Both the position numbers and the translations under genes were made by a program. From Acidobacteria bacterium SCN 69-37 (GTDB taxonomy: Bacteria > Acidobacteriota > Vicinamibacteria > Vicinamibacterales > SCN-69-37): a stretch of DNA of 64,000 nt. The stretch covers positions 1-64,000 of the forward strand of contig MEDJ01000021.1 in the NCBI GenBank assembly GCA_001724025.1, written 5' to 3'. The notes under the pieces are model-generated. The model did not search any database. It saw only the letters and a list, made by a program, of their open reading frames with translations, and was not told the DNA's origin. Positions within the stretch are counted from its first letter, which is position 1. Every line of letters starts with the position of its first letter. This document shows, one piece after another, positions 9,918 to 17,822 of this stretch.

Positions 9918-10435
9918 CACGGCGGTTGGCGGCCGCGGCCCTCGTTGTCTGGGCCGCGGCGCTCGTGGCTGCACAGACGCCATCACCCACCAGCAACACC
10001 GGAGATGAGGGCCTCGTCGTCCTGTCGGAGGATGAACTGCTGCGCCTGCTGCCCCTGGCTCCAGGCCGAGAGACGGTACTGCGTGTCTGCGCCAGCGAGT
10101 GCCACGCGGCTGACCGTGTAGCGGCGCACGCCGGCAACCGTGACTACTGGGATCGCATCGTTCAGGACATGACGCTCCACGGTGCCCAGTTCACGAGTGA
10201 CGAGCAGGAGGAAATCGTCACCTACCTCGTCGATCAGTTGCCTGAGAAGGTCGATATCAACCTGCTGAGTGAGCGTCTGCTGCAGACACGGTTGATGTTC
10301 ACGCCGGAAGAGGCCGCAGCCATCGTCGCCTGGAGGGCAGCCAACGGGCCGATCCGATCGCTCGAACAGCTGCAGAATATTCCTGGCGTCTCTTCAGAAA
10401 AGGTCAGGTCCGTCAGCCGGCGACTCCTTTTCTGA
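9914..10435 (+). CDS. Exported c-type cytochrome-like protein with C-terminal helix-hairpin-helix (ComEA-like) domain
   Basis: ATGA overlap with GMC stop; signal MTRRLAAAALVVWAAALVAA; heme-like motif CASECH; TPEEAAAIVAWRAANGPIRSLEQLQNIPGVSSEKV HhH. Confidence 0.75.
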   Translation: MTRRLAAAALVVWAAALVAAQTPSPTSNTGDEGLVVLSEDELLRLLPLAPGRETVLRVCASECHAADRVAAHAGNRDYWDRIVQDMTLHGAQFTSDEQEEIVTYLVDQLPEKVDINLLSERLLQTRLMFTPEEAAAIVAWRAANGPIRSLEQLQNIPGVSSEKVRSVSRRLLF

Positions 10436-10454
10436 GCGTCCATCTCCGGTCGCG

Positions 10455-10484
10455 CGCCGCCAGAGGCCGTGGCTCCTGGCGGCG
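10455..10484. terminator. Hairpin between convergent genes
   Basis: CGCCGCCAG (10455-10463) ... CTGGCGGCG (10476-10484) followed by TCTTCC; located between convergent stops 10435 and 10501. Confidence 0.6.
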
Positions 10485-10500
10485 TCTTCCCGGCCTTCGT

Positions 10501-11484
10501 CTACGCGACCGCGGCCCGACAGTAGTCGAGACACTTCGGGATTTCGACCATCGGATCACCCGGGTACTCGAACTCGATGTTGCCGGGGATGTTCCACGAC
10601 GGGTTCTGCTTCAACAGTTGCAGGACTTCTCGGACGGGGGTATCCCCTTCGCCGAATGGTGTATTTGCGCCGTTGTCCCGCCGGCGATCCTTGATGTGGA
10701 GGCTCATCACGCGCGGCCGCTGCTCCTTCAGGAACGCCACGGGATCGAAGTTGGCCGCCGCGAAATGGCCGATGTCGAGATTGATCATGTGGAACTTCGA
10801 CGGCGCGATACAGGCGGCGAAACTCGCCGGTGTCGCGATCTGTTCGGGATCGGTCAGATTCGAGTGGCCGTGGAAACCGACCATCAACTCGTGTCGATCG
10901 GCAAACGGCGCGAGACGGTTCGCCATCGCGACGGTCGTTGACGTCGTGATGCCGACGGCGCCGAGCGCTTTCGCCATCTGGAACGCGTACTCCAGTTCCT
11001 CGTCGCTCGTTGTTTTCACGTTGAAGTTGTAAACGAGGTAGGTGATGCCGATGCCGGCATCGGCGAACGCCTGGCGGACGGGAGCGAACGTGGAAGCGAC
11101 TGCCGCCATGGCGGTCTTCCGCCATGCGGTGGCCGCCTCCTGCGCGGCGCGCTGCGCCGCCTGGAACTCGGCAATCTGCTCCGGCGTGAGGCTGCCGCGG
11201 CCGCGCCCGCGGCCGCCGCCGAGCGGCGGCGGCGCGGGCGCGCCGGCCAGGGCCTCGGCATGATTGTTCATCAGCTCGGCTTCGGTGAAGCCGAGCTTAC
11301 GCATGCCGGCCACGATGTCGCGCGCATCGGTCATGCTGCGGAAACTGTAGGTCACCGCACCGACGCGGACACCGGGTACGGGGCCGCGCGGCGCGGCGCC
11401 CTGAAAGAGTGCCGCGCCCGCCAGGCGCGGCAATACGAGGCCCGCCAGGGCCAGCTTGCCGACTTCACGTCTCGAATAACGCAT
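10501..11484 (-). CDS. Tat-exported sugar phosphate isomerase/epimerase family TIM-barrel protein
   Basis: SRREVGKLALAGLVLP signal; GVRVGAVTYSFRS..NLDIGHFAAANFDPVAFLKEQRPRVMSLHIKDRR..GEGDTPVREVLQLL. Confidence 0.87.
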   Translation of the reverse strand: MRYSRREVGKLALAGLVLPRLAGAALFQGAAPRGPVPGVRVGAVTYSFRSMTDARDIVAGMRKLGFTEAELMNNHAEALAGAPAPPPLGGGRGRGRGSLTPEQIAEFQAAQRAAQEAATAWRKTAMAAVASTFAPVRQAFADAGIGITYLVYNFNVKTTSDEELEYAFQMAKALGAVGITTSTTVAMANRLAPFADRHELMVGFHGHSNLTDPEQIATPASFAACIAPSKFHMINLDIGHFAAANFDPVAFLKEQRPRVMSLHIKDRRRDNGANTPFGEGDTPVREVLQLLKQNPSWNIPGNIEFEYPGDPMVEIPKCLDYCRAAVA

Positions 11485-11520
11485 AGGACTGTTCCTTTTC
11501 GTAGTGCGGTCTGACGGACG

Positions 11521-11548
11521 CAGCGCCGCATCAGATGATGCGGCGCTG
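11521..11548. terminator. Intercistronic hairpin between TonB receptor and TIM-barrel gene
   Basis: CAGCGCCGCATCA-GA-TGATGCGGCGCTG, perfect 13-bp arms; no T-run on the minus strand, so may be an mRNA-processing/attenuation hairpin. Confidence 0.55.
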
Positions 11549-11594
11549 CCATGTGTGTGCTGTCCCTTCAGGGCGGCGATTTTCCCGCGCGCCC

Positions 11595-14500
11595 CTAGAA
11601 CGAGAACCGCGCGGTCAACTGAACCGAACGTGGCGCCTGGTAACCGTTGACGACACCGAAGCCAGCCCCACGCGGACGAATACGTGCGTCGATCGGATTG
11701 CCGGCGGCGTCGAACGGCAGATTCGTGATCGTGACCGGATCGTTCGGGTTGCTGAAGTTCGCCGTACCGTTCCGGTTCGTGACGATGGCCGAGTTCGGCG
11801 CGTTGAACATGTCGACGCGCAGTTGCACCGCGCGGCCGCCGCCGAGGCGGATGTTGCGCGCGATCGACAGGTCGAGCACGCTCTGGAAGCAGCCCTTCAG
11901 ATAGTTATTGCTCGATTCGAGACCAACACTGCCCACGAGCGGCCCCTGGAACGACGACTGGTTGAACTGCCGGATCGCGTCTCCCGAGCACCCTGCTCCC
12001 GGATCGCCAACCACACGGATGCGCGCGCCGTAGTCCGGCGATCCGGTCAACTGGATATTGCCGCCGCCGCTCTGGTAGCCGAAGCCGAGCGAGTACGGTA
12101 CGCCCGTCGATCCCGACCACACGCCCGACAACTGCCAGTCGTTCACGATGGCTCCAACCACGCGCAATGCCACCCCGTCGCTCCGGAGATCGGGCAGATC
12201 CCAGACGAACGTGCCTCGCATGGTGTGCGTGGCGGTGTTCACCCCGCCCAGCAGCCGCTCCGCCTCCGCATAGTCGTCCCGGAACGTGTAGGAGCCATCC
12301 GGCGCATGGGCGAGCCTGGCGCCGATGTGCGAACGATTGTGGAGCGTGATCGTGTCGTTGAAGCCGAACGATACGCCGTTGCGGAATCGTCTGTTCAGCG
12401 ACATCTGGATCGAGTGGTACGTCTGCCAGCCGCGGTTGAGCTGCAGGTTGATGTTGTTGTAGCCGCGAATCGGTCGCAGCAGTTCGTTCGACAGCGCCGG
12501 GCGCGCCGCCTGCGTGTTGTCGAGGTTCGAGTCGAGAAACGCCGTGCCGAAGTCGATGGTATTGATGTTGGTGCCGACGAAGGTGTTGAAGCTGTGCTGT
12601 CCGACGTAGGACACGTCAAGGGCCGTGGCCCAGGGCAACGCCATCTGCACGCCGGTGTTCCACTGCGTGGACGACGGCAGCTTCGAATCGTACTGGAACG
12701 CTGACAGGTTCGGCGCACCCTGCGTGGTCAGACCGCCGCCGGATCCCAGATCCTGCAGACGCGAGTACCGGACGGTGACCGCCGACGATGTCGGCGGGTT
12801 GTTGACGCCGCCCGAGAAGGTCGTGCTGCTCGGGCGGTCGAAGAACAACCCGATGCCGCCTCGGACGATGAGGCGTTGATCGCCGGTCAAATCGTAGGCG
12901 GCACCGAGGCGAGGCGCGATGCCGAGCCACGGCGACGTGAACGTCGCGCGCGGCACGCCGTCCTGGCCGGGCAGGAACACGCCGTTGAGCGGATCGCCCG
13001 TTCCGGCGACGACGGTGCCGATCGCCAGTGTCGAGTTCGGGCCGAGGAACTGGCCGGTCAGCGGGTTCATGGCCTGTCGGTTGATACCCGTGCACGTCGC
13101 CGCGCCGTTGGCGCAACCGGGGACATACAAGGCCGGCGCCTGACTCTGCTGCCAGCGATCGGGCAGGAAGTTCGACGCCTGGCCGAACTTGTCGTACTGC
13201 GCCTGCTGGTGGGTGAATCGGAGACCGTAGTCGAGCGTCAGCCGATTGCTGAGCTTCCAGTTGTCCTGCGCGTACCACTCCGTGTTGTTGTAGACCGACG
13301 CCGTTTCGGCGTATGCCGTGGCCTGAAGGAACGATTGGAACGCTCCGGTCGCCGCGTTTGCGAACCCGAACGATGTATCGAAGGGATTCACGCCCACGGC
13401 GTCGTGACTGAAGTTGATGTTCCCGAACGCGTTGTTGCTCGTCTGCTCGGCCTTGAAACTGTTCGTGTTATAGAAACCGAACTTGAACGTGTGCCGGTTG
13501 TAGACCTTCGTCAGACTGATCGCGAAGTCGTGCGTCCTGTTGACGTTGAACCATCCCGGGAACCCGATGCCGGGCGGCGTGTTGGTCACGCGACTCCCCC
13601 ACCCGCCGATCGTCGGTACCTTGGACATCCTCGAGCCATCCCAGAACGGCGGCTGAATCTGGTTGAGCGCTTGCACGGCGTAGTAGCCGGGGTTGAGGAC
13701 CGTGGCGTTTGGGAACAGGAATGGCAGGTCCTCGAGGCCGGCACCTTCGAGGCTGGACTTCGGTCCCATCGGCACGGCTGACGTGCAGAAGATCGGTCCG
13801 GTCGACGACTGGGCCTGCGCGCAGCCGGCCAACTCGTTCTGCGCGCGACCGTACGTCGCCTCGAGGAACGTTGTCGAATTGAGCGTGTAGTTCACAGAGG
13901 TCGAGAAGTTGCTGACCGGTGCGTCCTGCATACGCGTGTCGTTGAAGCCCGGAATCGACCCGTTGAACTGCTGACTTCGCTGCTTCCAGAACGAATAGCG
14001 GAACGAGGCCCGAAGAGCGGACGTGGCCTGGTAGTCGAGTCGAACGGCCGGCTGCCACGACAGGATCTTCTCGGCCGGGCGTGTCAGCTCGAAGTTGTAC
14101 GCCTGTCCCGCGACCGTGCCGGTCGGCAGCGGCCACAGGTTCAGGATGGCCAGGCCCGGCTGATACAGCTGGTCGGCCGGGATGCGACCGACGACGCCGC
14201 CGTCGGCAAAACAGCCGGCGGTGTTGGCTGCGGTGCAGGGATCGGACGACCGCGGATCCTTCATGTAAGGATACGGGCTGCCGTTGTTGTCGAGCGTCTG
14301 CGAGAAGTCGCCCACACGCTCGAGCGCGGTGGGCACGCGGTACCGCACGACGTTGTTGCCACCGGTGCGCGGCGAGAACTCCTGGCTGTAGAAGAAGAAC
14401 AGCTTGTTGTTGCCGCCGGGGCGACCGGCAGGGCCGCCGAGCGAGAAGCCCCAGTCACGTTCCTTCACGATCGCTTTGGGGTCGCCGTTGACAATGTTCA

Positions 14501-15278
14501 CCTTGGTGTTCGAGTTCCAGTCCGAATTGCGCTCCACGTCGTACAGCGACCCGGAGAAGCGATTCGTACCACTCTTGGTGACGGCGTTCACCTGTACACC
14601 GCTCGACCGGCCGTACTCGGCCTGATACCCGGAGGTGAGCACCTTCACTTCGGCAATCGACTCCGTGTTCATCTGAAGGAGCGGCCGGTTGCTGCCCGTG
14701 TCGTTGCTCGACACCCCGTCCATCAGGATGTTGGTGGAGCCGCCGCCGCCAATGCGCGTCGGGGTGTTGTTGCCGTCGACGGTGACCCCGGGCGCGAGCG
14801 TGGCGAGTTGCGTGAAGCTGCGGCTGAAGATCGGCAGCGCCTCGACCGACTCGGTGGCCACCGTGTAGGAGCGCTCACCGCTGTAGGCCTGAATCTGCGG
14901 CGCCTCGGCCGTGACTTCGACGGTTTCGGTCGCCCCTCCGACTTCGATGGTCAGGGGCGGTACGGCGACGCGGTCCCCGGGACTCACCGCGATGCCGCCA
15001 CGGACGAGATTCCTGAACCCCGTCATCGACACCAACAGCCGGTAGGTGTCGGGCGCCAGATTGACGAACACGTAGTCGCCGGCGGTGTTGGTCACCACCG
15101 AGGGCACGCTCGTGCCACGCGACTCGCTTGTGAGGGTCACGGTTGCGCCGGGAATCACGCCTCCCTGCGCATCGCGGATCGATCCGGCTACGGTGCCCGT
15201 TGTCTGCGCCACCGCTGGCACGGACAACAGCACGACCATCGCCGCAGCTGTCAGCACGCGAATTGCCATCGTCATCAT
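11595..15278 (-). CDS. TonB-dependent receptor with N-terminal carboxypeptidase regulatory-like domain
   Basis: Signal MAIRVLTAAAMVVLLSVPAVAQ; GTVAGSIRDAQGGVIPGATVTLTSESRGT..; plug GGGGSTNILMDGVSSNDTGSNRPLLQMNTESIAEVKVLTSGYQAEYGRSSGVQVNAVTKSGTNRFSGSLY; ends ..SVQLTARFSF. Confidence 0.93.
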   Translation of the reverse strand: MMTMAIRVLTAAAMVVLLSVPAVAQTTGTVAGSIRDAQGGVIPGATVTLTSESRGTSVPSVVTNTAGDYVFVNLAPDTYRLLVSMTGFRNLVRGGIAVSPGDRVAVPPLTIEVGGATETVEVTAEAPQIQAYSGERSYTVATESVEALPIFSRSFTQLATLAPGVTVDGNNTPTRIGGGGSTNILMDGVSSNDTGSNRPLLQMNTESIAEVKVLTSGYQAEYGRSSGVQVNAVTKSGTNRFSGSLYDVERNSDWNSNTKVNIVNGDPKAIVKERDWGFSLGGPAGRPGGNNKLFFFYSQEFSPRTGGNNVVRYRVPTALERVGDFSQTLDNNGSPYPYMKDPRSSDPCTAANTAGCFADGGVVGRIPADQLYQPGLAILNLWPLPTGTVAGQAYNFELTRPAEKILSWQPAVRLDYQATSALRASFRYSFWKQRSQQFNGSIPGFNDTRMQDAPVSNFSTSVNYTLNSTTFLEATYGRAQNELAGCAQAQSSTGPIFCTSAVPMGPKSSLEGAGLEDLPFLFPNATVLNPGYYAVQALNQIQPPFWDGSRMSKVPTIGGWGSRVTNTPPGIGFPGWFNVNRTHDFAISLTKVYNRHTFKFGFYNTNSFKAEQTSNNAFGNINFSHDAVGVNPFDTSFGFANAATGAFQSFLQATAYAETASVYNNTEWYAQDNWKLSNRLTLDYGLRFTHQQAQYDKFGQASNFLPDRWQQSQAPALYVPGCANGAATCTGINRQAMNPLTGQFLGPNSTLAIGTVVAGTGDPLNGVFLPGQDGVPRATFTSPWLGIAPRLGAAYDLTGDQRLIVRGGIGLFFDRPSSTTFSGGVNNPPTSSAVTVRYSRLQDLGSGGGLTTQGAPNLSAFQYDSKLPSSTQWNTGVQMALPWATALDVSYVGQHSFNTFVGTNINTIDFGTAFLDSNLDNTQAARPALSNELLRPIRGYNNINLQLNRGWQTYHSIQMSLNRRFRNGVSFGFNDTITLHNRSHIGARLAHAPDGSYTFRDDYAEAERLLGGVNTATHTMRGTFVWDLPDLRSDGVALRVVGAIVNDWQLSGVWSGSTGVPYSLGFGYQSGGGNIQLTGSPDYGARIRVVGDPGAGCSGDAIRQFNQSSFQGPLVGSVGLESSNNYLKGCFQSVLDLSIARNIRLGGGRAVQLRVDMFNAPNSAIVTNRNGTANFSNPNDPVTITNLPFDAAGNPIDARIRPRGAGFGVVNGYQAPRSVQLTARFSF

Positions 15279-15384
15279 CCACTCTCCCCAAGGCGGACAG
15301 TCGAGCGGTGACACGGCCGCTCGTTGGATTGTTTTGTCCTATGGGGCGGGATGTTACAGAGATGACGCGTCCGCTGCAAGCGAA

Positions 15385-15399
15385 ACCTATTGAATAGGT
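15385..15399. promoter_or_regulatory. 15-bp palindrome ACCTATT-G-AATAGGT upstream of TonB receptor
   Basis: Perfect 7-1-7 palindrome, AT-rich in a GC-rich genome, ~107 bp upstream of the receptor start (15278). Confidence 0.4.
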
Positions 15400-15422
15400 C
15401 GACGGGGCTGGAGGCGGCCCTT

Positions 15423-16346
15423 CTACGGCACGACGCCGATCCGCGAATCCTCGACGGCAAGCCCCGTGCGGTACTGCATCGGCGTCATGCCGGTCACCTT
15501 GCGGAACACCCGGCAGAAGTACGTGGCGTCGCTGTAGCCCGAATTGGCGGCGACCTCTTTCAGGCTGCTTCGGTAGTTGCGCAGCATGAACTTCGCCTGG
15601 TTGACCCGGACGATGTTGAGGTAGTCGTTGAAGTGGCGGGAGCCTTCCCGGGTGAAGAGGCGGGAGATGTAGTTCGGCGCGAGCCCGAAGACGGACGCCA
15701 CCGACTCGCGATTCAGCTCGCGGTCCATGAAATGTTCGGCCACGTAGAGGCAGAGTGCCTCGTAGGTCAGCGTGGCCTTGCGGAGCGGCGGCGGCTCGAC
15801 GTGTTTGAGCAGCCGCACACAGGCGTGCAGCAGACTCTCCACCAGAAGCGGGGGGAGACGGCCGCCGGAACCATCCATGGCGCTTGCCATCAGCGCCTGA
15901 AGAATGCTGCGGCTCACGCCGTCGTGTGCGCCATGCACGCTCGTCTTGACTACCTCCGGAGGCGCGCCGGTCACAGCCTGCTTCACGAGACTGAAACCCG
16001 TCTGGCGATGGCCGAACATGCACGTCAGCGTGGTCGTCTCCGGCGACCACTGCGGCCGATCCCAGGCGTGCGCGGGAACGAGCACGGCGTGGCCGCGTTC
16101 GGCGGTGACCTTCTCGCTGCGGCCCCGATGCGCGAACTCGACCGCGAGCGCGCCGTCGATCGGAATCGACAACCGCGGGAAGGCCGTGACGTACGCTAGG
16201 GCCGGTGGGGGCGCACTGCCGTCGGCCACGTGCACGTGCCGGATGCGCAGCGTCCTGAGCAGGTGCTCGAGCGCGCCGGCTACCCGGTGACCGGCGTGTG
16301 CGCGGCCGCGGGCGGGCGGAAAGCCGGTCGTATGTTTGACTGACAT
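15423..16346 (-). CDS. AraC family transcriptional regulator
   Basis: C-term VNQAKFMLRNYRSSLKEVAANSGYSDATYFCRVFRKVTGMTPMQYRTGLA double HTH. Confidence 0.92.
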   Translation of the reverse strand: MSVKHTTGFPPARGRAHAGHRVAGALEHLLRTLRIRHVHVADGSAPPPALAYVTAFPRLSIPIDGALAVEFAHRGRSEKVTAERGHAVLVPAHAWDRPQWSPETTTLTCMFGHRQTGFSLVKQAVTGAPPEVVKTSVHGAHDGVSRSILQALMASAMDGSGGRLPPLLVESLLHACVRLLKHVEPPPLRKATLTYEALCLYVAEHFMDRELNRESVASVFGLAPNYISRLFTREGSRHFNDYLNIVRVNQAKFMLRNYRSSLKEVAANSGYSDATYFCRVFRKVTGMTPMQYRTGLAVEDSRIGVVP

Positions 16347-16450
16347 GGGGCCGTGTTTTGAAAATGTTTGCTTTGTGCAATCAATATCACATCTTTCCGT
16401 CTTGTCCGTCCGACGTCGTTCGGAAATGATCCTGCTCGGAGCCCACAGCT
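16347..16450. promoter_or_regulatory. Divergent promoter region between AraC regulator and PTS operon
   Basis: ~104-bp intergenic, locally AT-rich (TGTTTTGAAAATGTTTGCTTTGTGCAATCAATATCACATCTTTCC). Exact sites not assigned. Confidence 0.5.
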
Positions 16451-17818
16451 TTGAATGCGCTTGTCAGATTGCGTCAGCATCTGCTGACCGGGGTGTCGTA
16501 CGCGATCCCGTTCATCGCATGCGGCGGTGTCATGCTGGCGGCCGCCATTTCGCTGGCGCCGATGACGCCCACCGGACCGGACTTCGAGGCCACCCTCGTC
16601 GTGCGGACGCTTCACGATCTCGGTACCGCGGCTTTGACGTTGATGCTGCCGGTGCTTGCCGGCTACATCGCGTACGCCATCGCGAACAGGCCGGGACTCG
16701 TACCGGGGTTCGTCGGCGGCTGGATTGCGTCAGAGATCGGTGCGGGATTCCTCGGCGCCCTGCTCGCAGGTCTGTTCGCCGGACACGTGACCGAGTGGAT
16801 CAAGCGGCGGCGCGTGCCCTCGTGGGTCCGTCCCGTGATGCCGATCCTGATCCTCCCGATTCTCGCCACGACGGTAGTCGGTGTGTCGATGCTCTGGATC
16901 CTCGGCCCGCCCATTGCCGCGGTGATGGCCGGCGCGACGGCCGTGCTCGCCGACCTCAATGCCGGCAATCGTGCCGTGCTCGGACTGATCCTCGGCGGGA
17001 TGATTGCCATCGACATGGGCGGTCCCATCAACAAGACCGCCTTCTTCTTCGGTGCCGCCATGATTCAGGAGGGGGACCCGCGCATCATGGGCGCGTGCGC
17101 TGCGGCCATCTGCACGCCGCCGCTCGGTCTGGGCCTGGCCACCCTGGTGCGGCGGACGTGGTGGACGTCCGAGGAGCGCGAAGCCGGCGTCGCGAGTCTG
17201 ACCATGGGCGTCGTGGGAATCACCGAGGGCGCCATTCCGTTCGCTGCCGCCGATCCGCTGCGGGTGATTCCCTGCATCATGGCCGGCTCGATGGTGGCAT
17301 CGGCCATCGCGATTCTCGCCGGCGTCGGCGATCACGCCCCGCACGGGGGCCTGATCGTGCTGCCGGTGATCGAACAGAAAGTGGCGTACGTCCTGGCAAT
17401 CGTCGTGGGTACGGCAGTGACCGCTGTGGCCATGTGCGCTGTGCGCTATCGCGCGCAGAGGAAATCGGGACGCATTGGCAAGGGAGGCGCAATGAAGATC
17501 GTCGCAGTCACGGCGTGCCCCACGGGCATCGCTCACACCTACATGGCCGCTGAACACCTCGGAAAGTCCGCCCGCGCGCTCGGACACCAGATCAAGGTCG
17601 AGACGCAGGGCGCGATGGGCATCGAGAACGAGTTGTCGGAGCGCGATATCCGGGAGGCACAGGTCGCCATCTTCGCCATCGATATCGAGATCGAGAAGCG
17701 CGACCGCTTCAAAGCCATCAAGGTGGTCGAGGTATCGGTCCAGGAGGCGATTCGCGACGCGAACGGCCTCATTACGCGTGTGGTCGCCGAGCCCGAGAGT
17801 CTGAGTCTGAGAGCCTGA
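16451..17818 (+). CDS. PTS fructose-type transporter, EIIC-EIIB fusion
   Basis: TTG start; EIIC LTGVSYAIPFIACGGVMLAAAISLAP..; C-term EIIB MKIVAVTACPTGIAHTYMAAEHL (phosphorylatable Cys). Confidence 0.92.
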   Translation: MNALVRLRQHLLTGVSYAIPFIACGGVMLAAAISLAPMTPTGPDFEATLVVRTLHDLGTAALTLMLPVLAGYIAYAIANRPGLVPGFVGGWIASEIGAGFLGALLAGLFAGHVTEWIKRRRVPSWVRPVMPILILPILATTVVGVSMLWILGPPIAAVMAGATAVLADLNAGNRAVLGLILGGMIAIDMGGPINKTAFFFGAAMIQEGDPRIMGACAAAICTPPLGLGLATLVRRTWWTSEEREAGVASLTMGVVGITEGAIPFAAADPLRVIPCIMAGSMVASAIAILAGVGDHAPHGGLIVLPVIEQKVAYVLAIVVGTAVTAVAMCAVRYRAQRKSGRIGKGGAMKIVAVTACPTGIAHTYMAAEHLGKSARALGHQIKVETQGAMGIENELSERDIREAQVAIFAIDIEIEKRDRFKAIKVVEVSVQEAIRDANGLITRVVAEPESLSLRA

Positions 17819-17822
17819 GCCT

